A DNA stretch of 64,000 nucleotides from Plazaster borealis (lineage: Eukaryota; Echinodermata; Asteroidea; Forcipulatida; Labidiasteridae). Below are positions 33,195 to 44,811 of this stretch, in pieces. Below the pieces are notes generated by a model. It ran no database searches and was not told where the DNA came from. It saw nothing but the letters and a program-made list of their open reading frames with translations. Within the stretch, counting starts at the first letter, position 1, and each line of letters opens with the position of its first letter. A program made the position numbers and the translations under genes. The DNA lies in contig JAJGQC010000489.1 of NCBI GenBank assembly GCA_021014325.1, positions 1-64,000 of the forward strand, given 5' to 3'.

Positions 33195-33352
33195 ATTGAC
33201 CCCTTGCACAACGCGGAACGCACCTCCGCACAATGTACGTCTACCATTCCACCATTTTGGGAGTCAATTCCTTTGTGTACAGTATGACTCCCAAAATGGC
33301 GGACAGGATAGGCACGTATATTAAGTGCGCTGCCATCGTACAAGGGGTCAAT
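33195..33352. mobile_element. MITE, ATTGACCCCTTG ends
   Basis: ATTGACCCCTTGCACA at the left and GTACAAGGGGTCAAT at the right; the inside has an inverted CCATTTTGGGAGTCA / TGACTCCCAAAATGG pair. A relative with GACCCCTTGCAC...GCAAGGGGAC ends is at 45480-45592. Confidence 0.7.
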
Positions 33353-33373
33353 GCCACTCTTATCTGGACTTAC

Positions 33374-33461
33374 TTTGTTTTGAAGAACCTGCAGCACTAT
33401 CTGTTGGTTAGATCTCCCAGTGGCCAATACTAAGATTCCCCAAACAATAGTGTACATTGCT
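33374..33461 (-). CDS. Candidate exon, unplaced
   Basis: Acceptor TTGTTTGTTTCCAG and donor AACAAA|GTAAGT bound an 88-base open stretch that reads MYTIVWGILVLATGRSNQQ and IVLQVLQN. Its first residues loosely resemble the RRN3 segment after CQ (AVFYTFVF), but the rest does not, the phase does not fit exon 12, and it lies far downstream. On the plus strand the same DNA reads VYIALETNKNKRYLYINKF, an equally open alternative. Confidence 0.25.
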
Positions 33462-34196
33462 CTGGAAACAAACAAAAACAAAAGATATCTGTATATAAAC
33501 AAATTTGCTACAGATATGAAGGGTCTTGCAGTGTATCTCAAAGAGCTGACAAAAACCTCCAAAAAGCAAGTCAGTTTGAGTATTTCACTTGGAGACAAAA
33601 GTGTTGCTGCAAGTTTTTTGTTAGGCTAATCATCCTCACTCGCAGCTGAGAAGCTGAATTGCAAAGGACGCTGCTACAATGTGGTCCAGCCTCAGGCATG
33701 GAAAGGCCTTTTGGCAGCCAGCCTCGTCAACCCATAATATATGACCACGAAGCAAAGCCGGAGACCCGAAAACCAAAGAACCCCTTGTGGTTGTGCCACA
33801 GGAGAGAACCAACGTACAACTCTAATCACATATATATATATAGCCAGGATATCGAACCAGGGCCAGAGTGGTAAGAGGTGAGCGCTTTACACAGTAGCCA
33901 CCCATGCCACCCTAAATAAATAACCATTTGCTTAATCGAACTAGACCTCAAAGTAATTTTGTGATGTGTTGCAAATATTTGACCCAGTGTATACATTTCA
34001 GTCAAAAACAGTGCAGAATAAACCCTCATGTGCATGTCACAAATGCAAGCCCTAGCCTTCAGAAACCGATTTTCTGCCAATTTTATGATCAGTTTCCAAG
34101 TTAAATTTTGATTTGTTGAGACTTACTGAAAGTGGCAAAAATTTTCTGCATTTTCACATTTTCTGTGGTTATATCCCAATTTAATTATTATGTTTT

Positions 34197-34551
34197 AAAG
34201 GCACTGGACACTATTGGTAATTACTCAAAATAATTGTAGCATAAAAACTTACTTGGTAACGATCAATGGAGAGCTGTTGATAGTATACAACATTGTGAGA
34301 AACGGCTCCCTCTTTCGTTTTTGAGAAAAAAGTAATTTCTGAGTAAAATATTTGAATTCATTTCGAGACCTCACATCTGAAAGCACACAACTTCGTGTGA
34401 CAAGGGTGTTTTTTCTTCCATTATTATCTCGCAACTTCGATGACCAATTGAGTTCAAATTTTCACAGGTTTGTTATTTTGTGTATATGTTGAGATACACC
34501 AAGTGAGAAGACTGGTCTTTGACAATTACCAAAGGTGTCCAGTGGATTTAA
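34197..34551. mobile_element. MITE, family 3, fullest copy
   Basis: Left TAAAGGCACTGGACACTATT and GGTAATTACTCAAAATAATT; right GTCTTTGACAATTACC and GTGTCCAGTGGATTTAA, inverted. Body has GAGAGCTGTTGATAGTATAC and CTTCGATGACCAATTGAG. Other copies: 16085-16223, 39580-39840 (fragments) and 44221-44550. This family is one that I associate with sea stars. Confidence 0.8.
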
Positions 34552-34599
34552 GGAAACTCACAAGCTGTGAAGACTTGGATCTATCTGAGGACAAATTAT

Positions 34600-34810
34600 T
34601 AATTTGGGGTTGAATTTTTTTTTTTAAATAGAGTGGGACTTGAACCTGCAATCACCGGAAATGTGTGCCGGCGCTCTACCAACTGACATATCTGACCCTA
34701 ATGTTGGCGGCCTCCAAATTTTGTCAATATCTTTGTTCAGGGGTGCCAGTCAGAAGCCAACTGCTGTATAGCCAGAGATCACACCCAAGTTTACGAAAAT
34801 TTATTAAAAC
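34600..34810 (-). mobile_element. tRNA-derived SINE (type B)
   Basis: Inverse copy: GGGACTTGAACCTGCAATCA (box B complement), CTCTACCAACTGACATATC (box A complement), then TTTGTCAATATCTTTGTTC and GTGCCAGTCAGAAGCC. Confidence 0.65.
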
Positions 34811-34959
34811 ACATCAGACAAACAATCCTCAGGGTGATTGGAACCCTGACAACTCCCCCACCCCCCACACCAGCAAGACAATCCCTGACAACCCCCTCAC
34901 CACCATCCAGTCATGACAGCCCTGTTAGTGTGCACAAATACAAAGGATCAACAGCTTAC

Positions 34960-35033
34960 CCATTGTGACTGCTAAATTTCATTGTGGAACCAAATGAACC
35001 ATGAGGTAACGTCACTTCTTCTGGATACTGTCT
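34960..35033 (-). CDS. Candidate exon, unplaced (possibly RRN3 C-terminal region)
   Basis: Acceptor CTCCTCTTCACAG and donor CAATGG|GTAAGC surround 74 bases read as QYPEEVTLPHGSFGSTMKFS. The serine-rich, F-containing text is compatible with the disordered RRN3 C-terminus but is too short to prove it. Splice signals are strong. Confidence 0.35.
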
Positions 35034-35089
35034 CTGTGAAGAGGAGGGAGAAAAGAAGGACAAATTGAAATGATAAATTTTCATACAAA

Positions 35090-35310
35090 TTGGGAATCAG
35101 GTTGACTCAGTAGTTTCTTTCCCTGCCTTTCACTTCTGTGGACCCCAGTTCGAATCCCACCTCAGACCGGAGGCTTGCATGTGGACTGGGTTTTCATTCC
35201 CTACCTGACTGTGAGGGTTTTCCCATTTAGTCCGTTGTACTTGTCATCTCCACATGAAATTCTGTAAACTCTTTTGTCTTAAATTTGTCTTCACTTTGCC
35301 TCGGAATAGG
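35090..35310 (+). mobile_element. tRNA-derived SINE (type C)
   Basis: Head CAGGTTGACTCAGTAGTTTC and CCCAGTTCGAATCCCACC (box B), body GGCTTGCATGTGGACTGGG and TGTACTTGTCATCTCCAC, tail GCCTCGGAATAGG. Inverse partial copies at 49137-49262 and 54050-54175. Confidence 0.55.
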
Positions 35311-35826
35311 CAACTAGAATGCTTTCACAGAACACTTATATTATTTCTCGGATAATACCAGTTGCCTGGTTATTTACCCACATACATGACCAGAATTACC
35401 TTAAAGTGTTTGAATGCCTTCTGTCTTGCGACAAATCGCTGTGCATACTGTCCATAACCCTTCAGGAATGGCTGAAGAGAGCGATTCTTTTCAGCTTCTC
35501 AGACGAACACAAGTTCTAGTTCCCACAATGCCTGTCGTCAATCTCAATGGATAATGATGTGATGCGATTTCTTGTTTCTTGACTGGTTAAAGAGAGAGAT
35601 GATTAAATTAAATTAGATTTGATTACTAATAAGTAATAAACCACAAGGGAAACTCATTGGGTAAATTATAAATGGGTTGAATGAAGAAAAATTGACCAGA
35701 GCAGGACTAAAACAAGTTAATGGTTTAATGCAATGAGATTTGAAGAAGGTGCACACAAGTTCCTCAGAAAACACCGGTTTGCAATTAATGCTCATAGAAA
35801 CTATTGTGCAAAACAAATATTTTTGT

Positions 35827-38800
35827 GAGCTCCATATTTAGTAAATGTACAATTTTTCAATTGGAGTGCGTGCCCTTCCAGAGATGAAATTCCCGGCCAC
35901 TTATGCATTTATTGCATTATTAGAAATACAGTTGTAACCTTTTCTTCGATCTTCAACTCTTGGCAGTCTTCATTCAAGAAAATGTATTATTCTTTTGGAA
36001 AAGAGTGATAAACTACACACTCCTAAATTGTAGTTGTTGAGTACTACAAAAAATGTTGGGTATATAATGCCTGCATCATGGAAATGACGCACAACTTTTA
36101 AAATCAGTGCTGGGTTAGATAGGAACATTCTTGTAATTCTGTTAACTTTTAAAGAATAAAAACAAAACCATTTATTGAAAAGTGATTTTCTTTTCCACAG
36201 GAAATGGGAAACTACTGAAAATCTTTGTCTTGAAAATAGAGTGAAAATCCACTTTTCTCCTTAAAATTGTAAATTACCCCTTTCACCTTGTTTTCACAGA
36301 ATTCTCATCTAACTAGCAGAGCCTAAGTGTTTCATGTTGTTTTCAAGTTGTTTTCACTGAGCTGTATTGTTGAAAACAGCCCAAGGTTATCTTTGGTGTG
36401 TGTGTAGTGTGGTTTAATTCAAGGAGTATTCAGCAAGTTTTCAGGGTGTCCTTGGTATGACCACAGCTGGATACATTACTGTTTAATGAGGGAAGTCAAA
36501 CTGATAGATGGTTTATTGGTCAGCCTTTTGGTTTCACCTTGTTTCAGGTCAGCAGTGTACTGTTCAGCACACTGTGGATATAGACCAATGTTTACATTTG
36601 GAGTATAGCCTAATTACCCCCATGAGACCATGGAGTGGGGGGAGTGGGGGAAGTGGGAAATGACATTCCAGAGAATTATTCACCACTTAACGAGGTCTTG
36701 GCTTGGTTGGAGAGCACTCTGTGAAATCAGAGTGAAATTCACTGAGGCCAGTCAATGGTCTGGAGACTCTTTTTTTAAGGTGGTTTAAGGGAATTGCAAT
36801 TCCCTTAAAAATGGTGAAAGAGAAATAACTCCTTGAATTTCAGCCAAAACCTTCAATTCACTGAGATTTCACGGTGGTTTCATAACAAAGATTTTTGTAG
36901 TGACAGTGCTCTGTACACACATGTGTATGGGTGAAACCAAATACTATTCGTTCTCCCTGATCCAAATTTCTATTGAATGATTTTCCCATTTCTTGGCTTT
37001 ACTAAAATACAACGCATACAGATATTCAAAAGGTAGTTCTTAGTGTCTGTAATCTTACCCTGCTTGCACCACGGGTTCCTCGCTGTTGTTCCTGGTATTC
37101 TGCTCACCAGGTCTGTAGTAACCTTCATCAATGGTTTCTCATAGAACGAGATGATTCTAGGAGTCTGCTTGGATGTCATCAATGTGTTTATGTTTGAAAG
37201 TAAACACGGTGGTCATATAGTGGGAAGCTGCAGTGAGGTTGACATCAATTACATGGACTCGCACGTCTCAAGCTGAGGGTGACCAAGTTTCACGAGTTGA
37301 AGGAGCACATGAAGGGTGAATACCTTGGGATCTGTTTTGTCATTTCCAATAGTTTTATCTGTTGGGAAGGGAAAGGCAGGACAAGATTAAACAAATCTAT
37401 AGGCTTACAACTGGTGTCTTTGGTGGAATAACTCGGTTAAAGGGATTTAACCCGCTGTTTGTTTCAATCCTATATAATTGTAGATATATACCATAAAACT
37501 AACCTGTGAAAATTTCATTTTAAAAGGTGGGTAGCGTTTTAGAGATATTGCTGAAAAATATGGAGCGGTTATGTCCACGCAGGAAGAATAATCTGCAATT
37601 GAATACACAATATGAGAAACGTTACTGTCAGTAACACTTCTCAGAATCAATTTTTTGGGAATAAAAAGTGATATTTTTTGTTCCTATAACCGCAGTACTT
37701 CAAAGTAAAAAGTTTCTTAAAATTCATTATACTATACAAAGCTGCTGTACGGTACTTCTTACCAAGTTAGTCTTTATTGCCATTATTTTTCAGAATAGTT
37801 ACTAAACGTATACAGACTACTCTTCACAGAGACTTGATGAAGATGTACACTAGTGCCACAACAAAGACTGGTTTTTGCCAGCTCCATATTTAGTTAATGA
37901 ACAGTTTTCCAATGGGAGTGCACTTTTAGAGATGAATTGCAGGGGTGTTATGCATTTATTATATGAATAATACAGTTGTAATCCTTTCTTCTGACTTTAA
38001 CACTTTATAGCCTTCATCTAATAACTGGAAATGTATTACTCATATGGAAAAGAAAAATGTAATCCACATTCCTTAGTTGTAGTTGTTGAGTATTACAAAA
38101 CAAATGTTGGGTAAACAATGCCTGCATTGTGGAAATGGAACTTGGCAACTACAGCAATTGCCAAGATGCTGTCCGTTATTTCCAGGCCTGAAAAATACGT
38201 CATGCACAACTTCTAAACACTTTGCTGGGTTAGATAATAACATTCTTGTCATTTTGTATACTTTTGAAGAATACAAACAAAAACCATGATTGAAAAGTAA
38301 AATGATTTTCCCTTTGCTTGGTTTAACTACAATTGAACCCACATATGTTTAAAAGGCAGTTTTTAGTGTCTCTAATCTTACCCTGCTTGCACCATGGGTC
38401 CCTCATTGTTGTTCCTGGTGTTCAATGGTTCTCAACCACAGACTGAGATGATTCTATGGGTTTGAAAGTAAACACAGTGGCCATGCCATGGAAAGCTGCA
38501 GTAATGTTGACATCAACTGCATGGAGGTGTCTTAAGCTGAGGGTGACCAAGTTTCATGAGTTAAAGGTAGGCCTACACATGAAAACCTTTGGGATCTTGA
38601 TTTCTCACTCATGGTTTTATCTGGTGGGAAAGGAAAGGCAGGACAAGATAAAATACATCTGTAGGTTGACAACATAAGTCTTTTGTGAAATAACTCAGTC
38701 TGTTAGGCAACAATAAAATTATCACCAACTCTTCACAGATACTTGATAAAGTTGTACACTAGTGCCACAACAGACACTGGCTTATGTGAGGGCCTTATTT

Positions 38801-38890
38801 ACTAGTAAATGTAGTTTTCCAATAGGAGTGCCCTTTCAGAGATGAAATCCAGACCTGTTATGCATTTATTATAGAAATACAGTTGTAAAG
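35827..38890. repeat. Repeated intronic cassette, tandem copies
   Basis: A cassette with the order CTCCATATTTAGTAAATG, GCATTTATTGCATTA, GAGTACTACAAAAAATGTTGGG, CCCTGCTTGCACCACGGGTC, GAAAGTAAACACGGTGG, TGAGGTTGACATCAA and GAGGGTGACCAAGTTTCA occurs at 35827-37330 and again at 37879-38640; partial copies are at 38780-38890 and 45420-45760. The exon-like piece at 37059-37164 has a decayed counterpart at about 38370-38445. Confidence 0.65.
37059..37164 (-). CDS. Candidate exon within the repeated cassette
   Basis: Acceptor GACATCCAAGCAG and donor AAGCAGG|GTAAGA bracket 106 bases; the only frame open throughout reads PRIISFYEKPLMKVTTDLVS and then IPGTTARNPWCKQ. A diverged copy lies near 38400. No family is recognised; it may be an exon of a duplicated gene part or chance splice-like sequence in a repeat. 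Confidence 0.3.
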
Positions 38891-39579
38891 TTTTCTTTTA
38901 ACCACTTCCTGTCTGTATTTAAAAAAAACACATTTCCGTGCCCATTTTTTTAAAAAGAACTTTTTGGAGCTTCTTGAGTAATCGTTTTCCTTTGAAAATA
39001 TCTTTGCCACAAATGAAACCCTGACTGGACAAAAGATACTCATAAATCAGTTTTTGGATTTGATGTCGTGTGAGAAAATTGAGCAGGCAATCATTGTGAT
39101 TCGCAGAACTCGGTCGTGAGTCACCGCCGAAAACCTGCAATGGTATGCGGGAATCTCAGAGCGCTCGGACTTTTTAGCTCCCATTGAGCCAATTATAATA
39201 ATGAACAATGGTGGCAGCCTGTCCATTCTTGTATGCCACATTTTTATAACAATTATAGGACAAAGGTCTGGAATCGGGGGTTACACAATAACCCAGAAAG
39301 GAAACTTACATGGCAAGTTTTCCACAACCTGTTGACGCTCTTTGTACGGGCGAAACAAAGCCTATCACGGTAGCTGCCTACCTCAACATTTTTTTATTCT
39401 TTATTATTATAAATAAGAGCAATTGTGTACGTTAGCCAAATCAGAAAATGACTAATGTGGTCATCTGGTAGGCCAAGCAACTGGTACACTGCACACAATA
39501 TGGAAAGTCTGGCGTATACAAATATCAGCCGTCCGCATGTCAGCAAAAAATGGAGGAAAATCTGAAGTTGTTCAAGGCG

Positions 39580-39840
39580 TTAAAGGCATCAGACACGTTT
39601 GGTAATTACTCAAAATATATATTCAGGCCTTCATTTTAATAAATCTGAGGAGAGCTGTGCATCGCTCTCCTTAAATCAAAAGGTGAATTAAGGAGAGTTA
39701 TTTTAAAATCGCTCTCCTTAAATCAAAACAATGAATTAAGGAGAGTGATTTGCTCTCGCTAACAAAACGCAAGTTTAAAGGCCCTGGACACTATCTGTAG
39801 TTACTCAAAATGACAACTAAAGGTGTCTATGCCTTTAATA
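39580..39840. mobile_element. MITE family 3 pieces with CTCTCCTTAA palindromes
   Basis: The left MITE end (GGTAATTACTCAAAATATAT) is followed by TTCAGGCCTTCATTTTAA and then by GCTCTCCTTAAATCAAAA / AATTAAGGAGAG palindromes (39650-39760), then another MITE start (TAAAGGCCCTGGACACTATC). AAAATGAAGGCCTG also ends the palindrome array at 44210, so a second element type appears to be nested in the MITE. Confidence 0.55.
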
Positions 39841-39931
39841 AATACATACTCAAGAAAAGGAACACAACATTCACCAGTAGTTCAACTTTTTCTTGCTCAA
39901 TTTAAAGAGTTTAATCATGAAACCGTTTTTT

Positions 39932-41002
39932 TTATACCACCTCTGACAATTCCATTCTTTTGCAAAATAAAAACCCAGAGTTGAGAGACAAACAGTGACA
40001 CACACAAACAGAACGTTTGGCGTTCAGGTTACTATGAGTGCTGTGCATGATGGAGTTCTCAATGGCCTGAGCAAGAGGGATCCAGTTGTTGTGAAAGATG
40101 CGCAGACCATTTTTCTGGTGGCCCACGAAACGTGTTCCGTGAACCTTTGGGAACTTGTAAATTTGACAATCCAGAGCTTTTGCTGTACACTCAAAATGCC
40201 TTTTGAATTTTCCGGATCTTTTCATCAGGTAGTAGAGGGTGACCATCAGCTCTTTCACCTCAACGAGAGCAGCCTCATTCATCAGGGTGTCTTTCACTGC
40301 CAGTTCCACTCGGTGTGAGATGCAGTGAATCATCACAAGCCAGGGGCGATCATCTTTCTGCAGCCTAACCAAAAGACCATTGTAAACTCCAGTGTTTACA
40401 GACGCTCCATCTGCAGTCGCTGATACCAGAGCTTTCGTGAACTTTTCATCAGGGAGCTTCACCTTCTCCATCAGTGTGTGCTTGATGGATTTGTGGAGAT
40501 TTTCTGCAGTTGCATCTCCATAACTGTCCACGTTCTCCAGAGCAGCTACAAAGAATTTGGGATGCCCACTCTTGACGACTCGAACCATCACCAGCTCTTT
40601 CTCGTTCCCAGTTTTTCTGGTCTGGGATCCGTCGCTCAGCACAGAAAATGCAGGAGCTGCACATAGTATCGATGTTAACTTGGACCGGATGACATCAGCT
40701 ATTATATGAACAAATTCTTTCGCTCTGTCGCTGCTTTCGGTTCCTTTGATGAGCTTTACTCCATTAGCTTTCTGCACTCTCACCAAGGTCTTGAAAGTAG
40801 AAAGAGGTAAACCATCAACAGCCATGATGTACGCACTCCTCAGCAACTTCTTATATGCTTCGTCTGATACGTTGTTGAAGGCCTGGGCTATGCTGGGCTG
40901 GATACGTTTGACAGGGCCACGGTTAGCAACGACACCCGATGTTGATGCCTCTCCTCTGTCATCACCAAGAAGTCTCTGATATTCTAACCCAATGAAATGT
41001 GC
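39932..41002 (-). CDS. hAT-like transposase-derived protein, exon 2
   Basis: A 356-residue open exon after acceptor TTCTCATTAATAG. It shows hAT superfamily features of the ZNF862/C17orf113-like type: FSVLSDGSQTRKTGNEKELV (first catalytic aspartate region), ATADGASVNTGVYNGLLVRL (second aspartate), WLVMIHCISHRVELAVKDTL (C-x2-H motif before the helical insertion) and GTRFVGHQKNGLRIFHNNW (R-W-like position). The last 20 or so residues, FLFCKRMELSEVV, are probably intronic read-through; ATA|GTAACC near 40036 is a possible donor. The C-terminal dimerisation domain (hATC) is not found downstream, so the gene is either truncated or continues in unrecognised exons. Confidence 0.7.
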   Translation of the reverse strand, partial: AHFIGLEYQRLLGDDRGEASTSGVVANRGPVKRIQPSIAQAFNNVSDEAYKKLLRSAYIMAVDGLPLSTFKTLVRVQKANGVKLIKGTESSDRAKEFVHIIADVIRSKLTSILCAAPAFSVLSDGSQTRKTGNEKELVMVRVVKSGHPKFFVAALENVDSYGDATAENLHKSIKHTLMEKVKLPDEKFTKALVSATADGASVNTGVYNGLLVRLQKDDRPWLVMIHCISHRVELAVKDTLMNEAALVEVKELMVTLYYLMKRSGKFKRHFECTAKALDCQIYKFPKVHGTRFVGHQKNGLRIFHNNWIPLAQAIENSIMHSTHSNLNAKRSVCVCHCLSLNSGFLFCKRMELSEVV

Positions 41003-43092
41003 CTATTAATGAGAAAGAAAAAATAACAAAGAAAGATTTAAAATAAAATCTATGAATAAATGTTTATTAAATAGCCCATCCCCCTCAAAAATTAGGTGTA
41101 TCCTCCCCCCCCAAAAGACCCCAATTGTAAATTAATTTTTTATGAACAAATGGTAATAAATAATAAATATATAATAATGTTGCCATATAATGATGTAGCT
41201 ATAGAAAAGTTTTGAGTGCATTTATAATAAAAATATTAAAGCTAGGTAAGCGAAGTGTGCATAGTGTTTTGCATGAACTTGGGGTCCTTTGCCCGTTTTA
41301 CTGCTTTTAAGACAGAAATTATTATTTTTCAAAGCATATTCAGGTTTGTACATGTAGTCCTATAAAAAAAAATCAACTTCATGACAGTACCACTAAGTCA
41401 CTTATTTATACCAAATTGAATATCTAATTTTGAGAGTGGAGGCAGAATAGGACACTTTTCCTAGTATAATATCTGTGAAATATCATTCCACTATTTACTA
41501 AACGTCTTTCAGAGATGACTGCTTTGGCCTTGTGGAGCTCCCCCCCCCCAAACCCCCAAAATAGAAAAGCCCAGCAGATGTAAATAATACACTTTCCATG
41601 CCCGGTCACAAAACCAGGTCAACAAACCACAGAGAAACCGCACAGGGCGGCTGTCTTCTGAGTGAAGCAAAAGTGTTACAAATGTATAACAACCTGAAAC
41701 ATTGTATAACAAACTTCAGCGGATTAAGATAAGAGGTAATTGGATCTCAATAGGTGTCAATCATTCCCTAGTGTCTGGGCCTTGCTCTTATAATAATATT
41801 ATTTGCCGGCTTCAATCTTTAGAAAAGGTTTAGTGGGGGTTTTTTAATGATGAACTTTTTTGGAAAAAAACATTCATTTCAAATTAAATTTGCTGCATTT
41901 TGTGCCGGTCGGTATAGAATGTTAATTATGGGTTTTTTAGTCTCTGAAAGCTAAGTTACACTTCGACGCGCGTGGCTACAGCGCTGACAAAACGTATACA
42001 TATGCATGAGCTATACAATGTCATGTGTGCTTGTGATTGGTCTAAAATTGTGGGCTCAATGTAGGCCTAAAACGACACGAGTATCGCTAGCAACACGATA
42101 GGTGAGACTGTCAAAACATATCTGCGCCCCAGCCCTCGACATTTATATAATTCATTATAGCAAAAAAATGTTGCCAGCGTCCTACACATAAGCTGATTTA
42201 ACGATTGGTCGACGACGGACATTTGGAAATAATATGCGGCGAGAGCGATGTGTTTTTGAGTACGAGGTTATTATTTAGCATAGAATATAATTGAAAGAAG
42301 GTTGAGATTTGGCCCGACAGGTAGCGCGTCTTCCAACCCCGGAAATTCAAGTTATTATGTTTCCCCACTCGTCCGACATGAAAGACCGACGAATGTGCAT
42401 GCGGTTGTAGTAAAGGGCCTACTACTGAACGACCCCATTAAAAATGTTTGCAAAGGAAGACTTGTTAAACCATTTTACGAACTTCAAAATAATCTCGTTT
42501 TTATCACCATAGTGACCACTCATGTGACAAGGAACAAAATCTGGACTCGCCCGCCGCTTCAAGAGTCAATTTGCCAAACCTGGGGGTCTTAAACAGTTTG
42601 AACTGAAGACCTATTTTCAAAGTCGGAAAGACAGAATTCCGCCATAAATATAGCATCCCTGATTACTAGGAAAATGAAAATGAAGGAAGGCTGCATATTT
42701 AGAACAATCATGAACTCATGAGATGACCTACGTTATAAAATGTTTCTGGTTACCGACCCATTATTTGCGTAGCTCTCGTAATTAGGTTTGTGATCTTTCC
42801 CCTGGTCAGGACTTAAACTGAGCTTTGCACATAGGGAAGACGTGTTTTAAGTCTACAGTTGATGTTTCTAAATAAAACTTAAAATGTTTAAGGTGTCTAA
42901 AATGTACCAGTTGAGTTTTCTTGTTCCGGTTTCCCTCCTGTGGTTTAGTGGCGACTCGAAATATGGGCAAAAATTTGCGAGCTAGACGAACTTTCTTGAC
43001 AATTAAAAAGACCCAGTTTTTTTACAGGCCTACTTGATTAAAGTTGTTTTATTATAGGAAAAACACAATTTTTAGTTCTTTCTATTACTTAC
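41003..43092 (-). other. Intron of the hAT-like gene
   Basis: No exon is evident. Contains a poly-C run (41541), AT-rich tracts (41150-41260) and a small unassigned ORF at 42302-42592 (plus) reading SSNPGNSSYYVSPLVRHERP, without recognisable family. Confidence 0.4.
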
Positions 43093-43356
43093 CTTTGATG
43101 ACAGATGTCGTATGGCAGTGTGCTTGGTGACAAATGCAGACCCGATTGCGTACGCCTCGATGTCTTTTTGGGCTTGTCCACGAATTCTTTTATCCTGCTT
43201 GATTTTATCGATGAATCTCCGACAAATCTTACACCAAATCTTGGTTACCATGACGCGCTCATTGATTGGTTTCGTCTCGTAACCGTAGCTTTCCAAATTC
43301 CACCTCAAAAATGTTGATAACTGAACACTCGACATTTTTATGTCATAATCTAGCAA
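43093..43356 (-). CDS. hAT-like transposase-derived protein, exon 1 (zinc finger)
   Basis: Encodes 88 residues from ATG at 43356; the second ATG (43335, MSSVQLS) is an alternative start. It holds a BED/TTF-like C2H2 finger: KIWCKICRRF ... FVTKHTAIRHLSSK with C-x2-C and H-x4-H about 30 residues on. It ends at TCAAAG|GTAAGT in phase 0 and joins in frame to exon 2 at 41002 (AHFIGLEYQRLLGDD). The 2,090-base intron and unbroken frame are notable for a transposase. Same strand as the RRN3 exons upstream. Confidence 0.7.
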
Positions 43357-43833
43357 ATAAAACGTGCTAAAATACCACTAATTTTAGGTCGAGCAACACT
43401 CCGGTTCTGAACGCTTGGGACTGGTGGATCACCGCGGAAGTGGCTTCATTTTTAGGAACATAAACACCGGTCATGTCCAGCCAAGCGGCCGGAGATCCCC
43501 CCCCCAACTCTTTGGCATTTTTATCTTACAAAAATACCCTACCAATCCCGAGCGCGTATATCAATTACAAAAATACTTCACCAATCACGAGCGTGTATTT
43601 TTGGTGCCGAGACTGTTAATCTAACCACAAAGGGCCCTTGCCGCCTGTGTGGTAATATTCTAAGACCCACTCGCGTGCCCCACTCAGTTCCGTCTGTGTG
43701 ACCGGCTGCGGTAAACATCAGGCATGCGGGCACGCACACACAGTCAAAACATACATGTACTTGAATGGGGCTCGTTTACCACTTTCAATTAACAACATCG
43801 AAGCAGCTATGGCAAGCCATATGCCCAATAATT

Positions 43834-44137
43834 CGATAAACACTGTTTATCACCGATAAACACTGTTTTTCGCCGATAAACACTGTTTTTCGACCGATAA
43901 ACACTGTTTTTCGAGAAAAACTATGTTTATCATTTGATAAACACAGTTTATCTTGATAAACACTGTTTTTCGCCGATAAACATAGTTTTTCGCTGATAAA
44001 CAGAGTTTATCGAGATAAACATTGTTTATCAACTGATAAACACTGTTTATCGAAAAACTCTGTTTATCGCTTGATAAACAGAGTTTTTCGGGGTGATAAA
44101 CAGAGTTTTTCGATAAACACTGTTTATCTTGTTGAAA
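43834..44137. repeat. Palindrome array, GATAAACACTGTTTATC units
   Basis: About fifteen units of 17-21 bases: GATAAACACTGTTTATC, GATAAACACTGTTTTTCG, GATAAACAGAGTTTTTCG and others. Most are near-palindromic and alternate between -TTTATC and -TTTTTCG endings. It runs into AAGGAGCG...CTCCTTAA palindromes and ends at AAAATGAAGGCCTG (44204-44217), then MITE family 3. Not CRISPR: no constant spacer, eukaryotic context. Confidence 0.8.
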
Positions 44138-44220
44138 TTGTAAGGAGCGATTTTTTTGTGCTCTCCTTAAAAAAATTAAGGAGCACGGAGGAGCGCGCCC
44201 CTTTAAAATGAAGGCCTGTA

Positions 44221-44550
44221 TATTAGCATAAACACTGACTTGGTAACGAGCAACAGAGAGCTGTTGATAGTATAAAACATTATGAGAAATGACTCCCTCT
44301 GAAGTAACGTAGTTTTTGAGAAAGAGGTAATTTCTCACTAAAATAATAAAAACTCTTGCAAGAAGTTTTTTATTCCTAACTGAAAGCACACGAATTTGTA
44401 CAACAAGGGTGTATTTTCTTTCATCATTTTCTTGCAACTTCGATGACCAATTGAGCCCAAATTTTCACAGGCTTGTTATTTTATGATAATGCTGGGATAC
44501 ACCAAGTGAGAACACTGGTCTTTGACAATTACCAAATGCCTTTAAAAAAC
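44221..44550. mobile_element. MITE, family 3, copy invaded at its left end
   Basis: Matches the 34197 copy from AGCATAAACACTGACTTGGTA through TTTGACAATTACCAAATGCC. The first 40 bases are replaced by the palindrome-array element. Confidence 0.7.
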
Positions 44551-44811
44551 ATCCACCAATCAAGTCCATTTCTAAAGTTTTGATAATTGCAACTCTGTAT
44601 GAGCTCAATATTGTGTACATTGGTCTGGAAAGCAACATTTTGAATGGAGAGTTTCTGTATATTCTTGTACTTTAGAGTTGGGAACAAGGTGTGTCCTTTG
44701 TACAAGCATAAGTAATTAACAAAATGTTCTTACCTTGATTGTATTGTGGATAAATATGAAGTGCAGTCAATTATATTAGTGTGACACCAGATAGTTTGAG
44801 CAGAGGGCGAG

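Noticed and set aside
43834..44137. Array looking like a CRISPR (regular short palindromic repeats)
   Set aside because: Units follow each other with no unique spacers, vary internally, and the DNA is clearly animal nuclear sequence.
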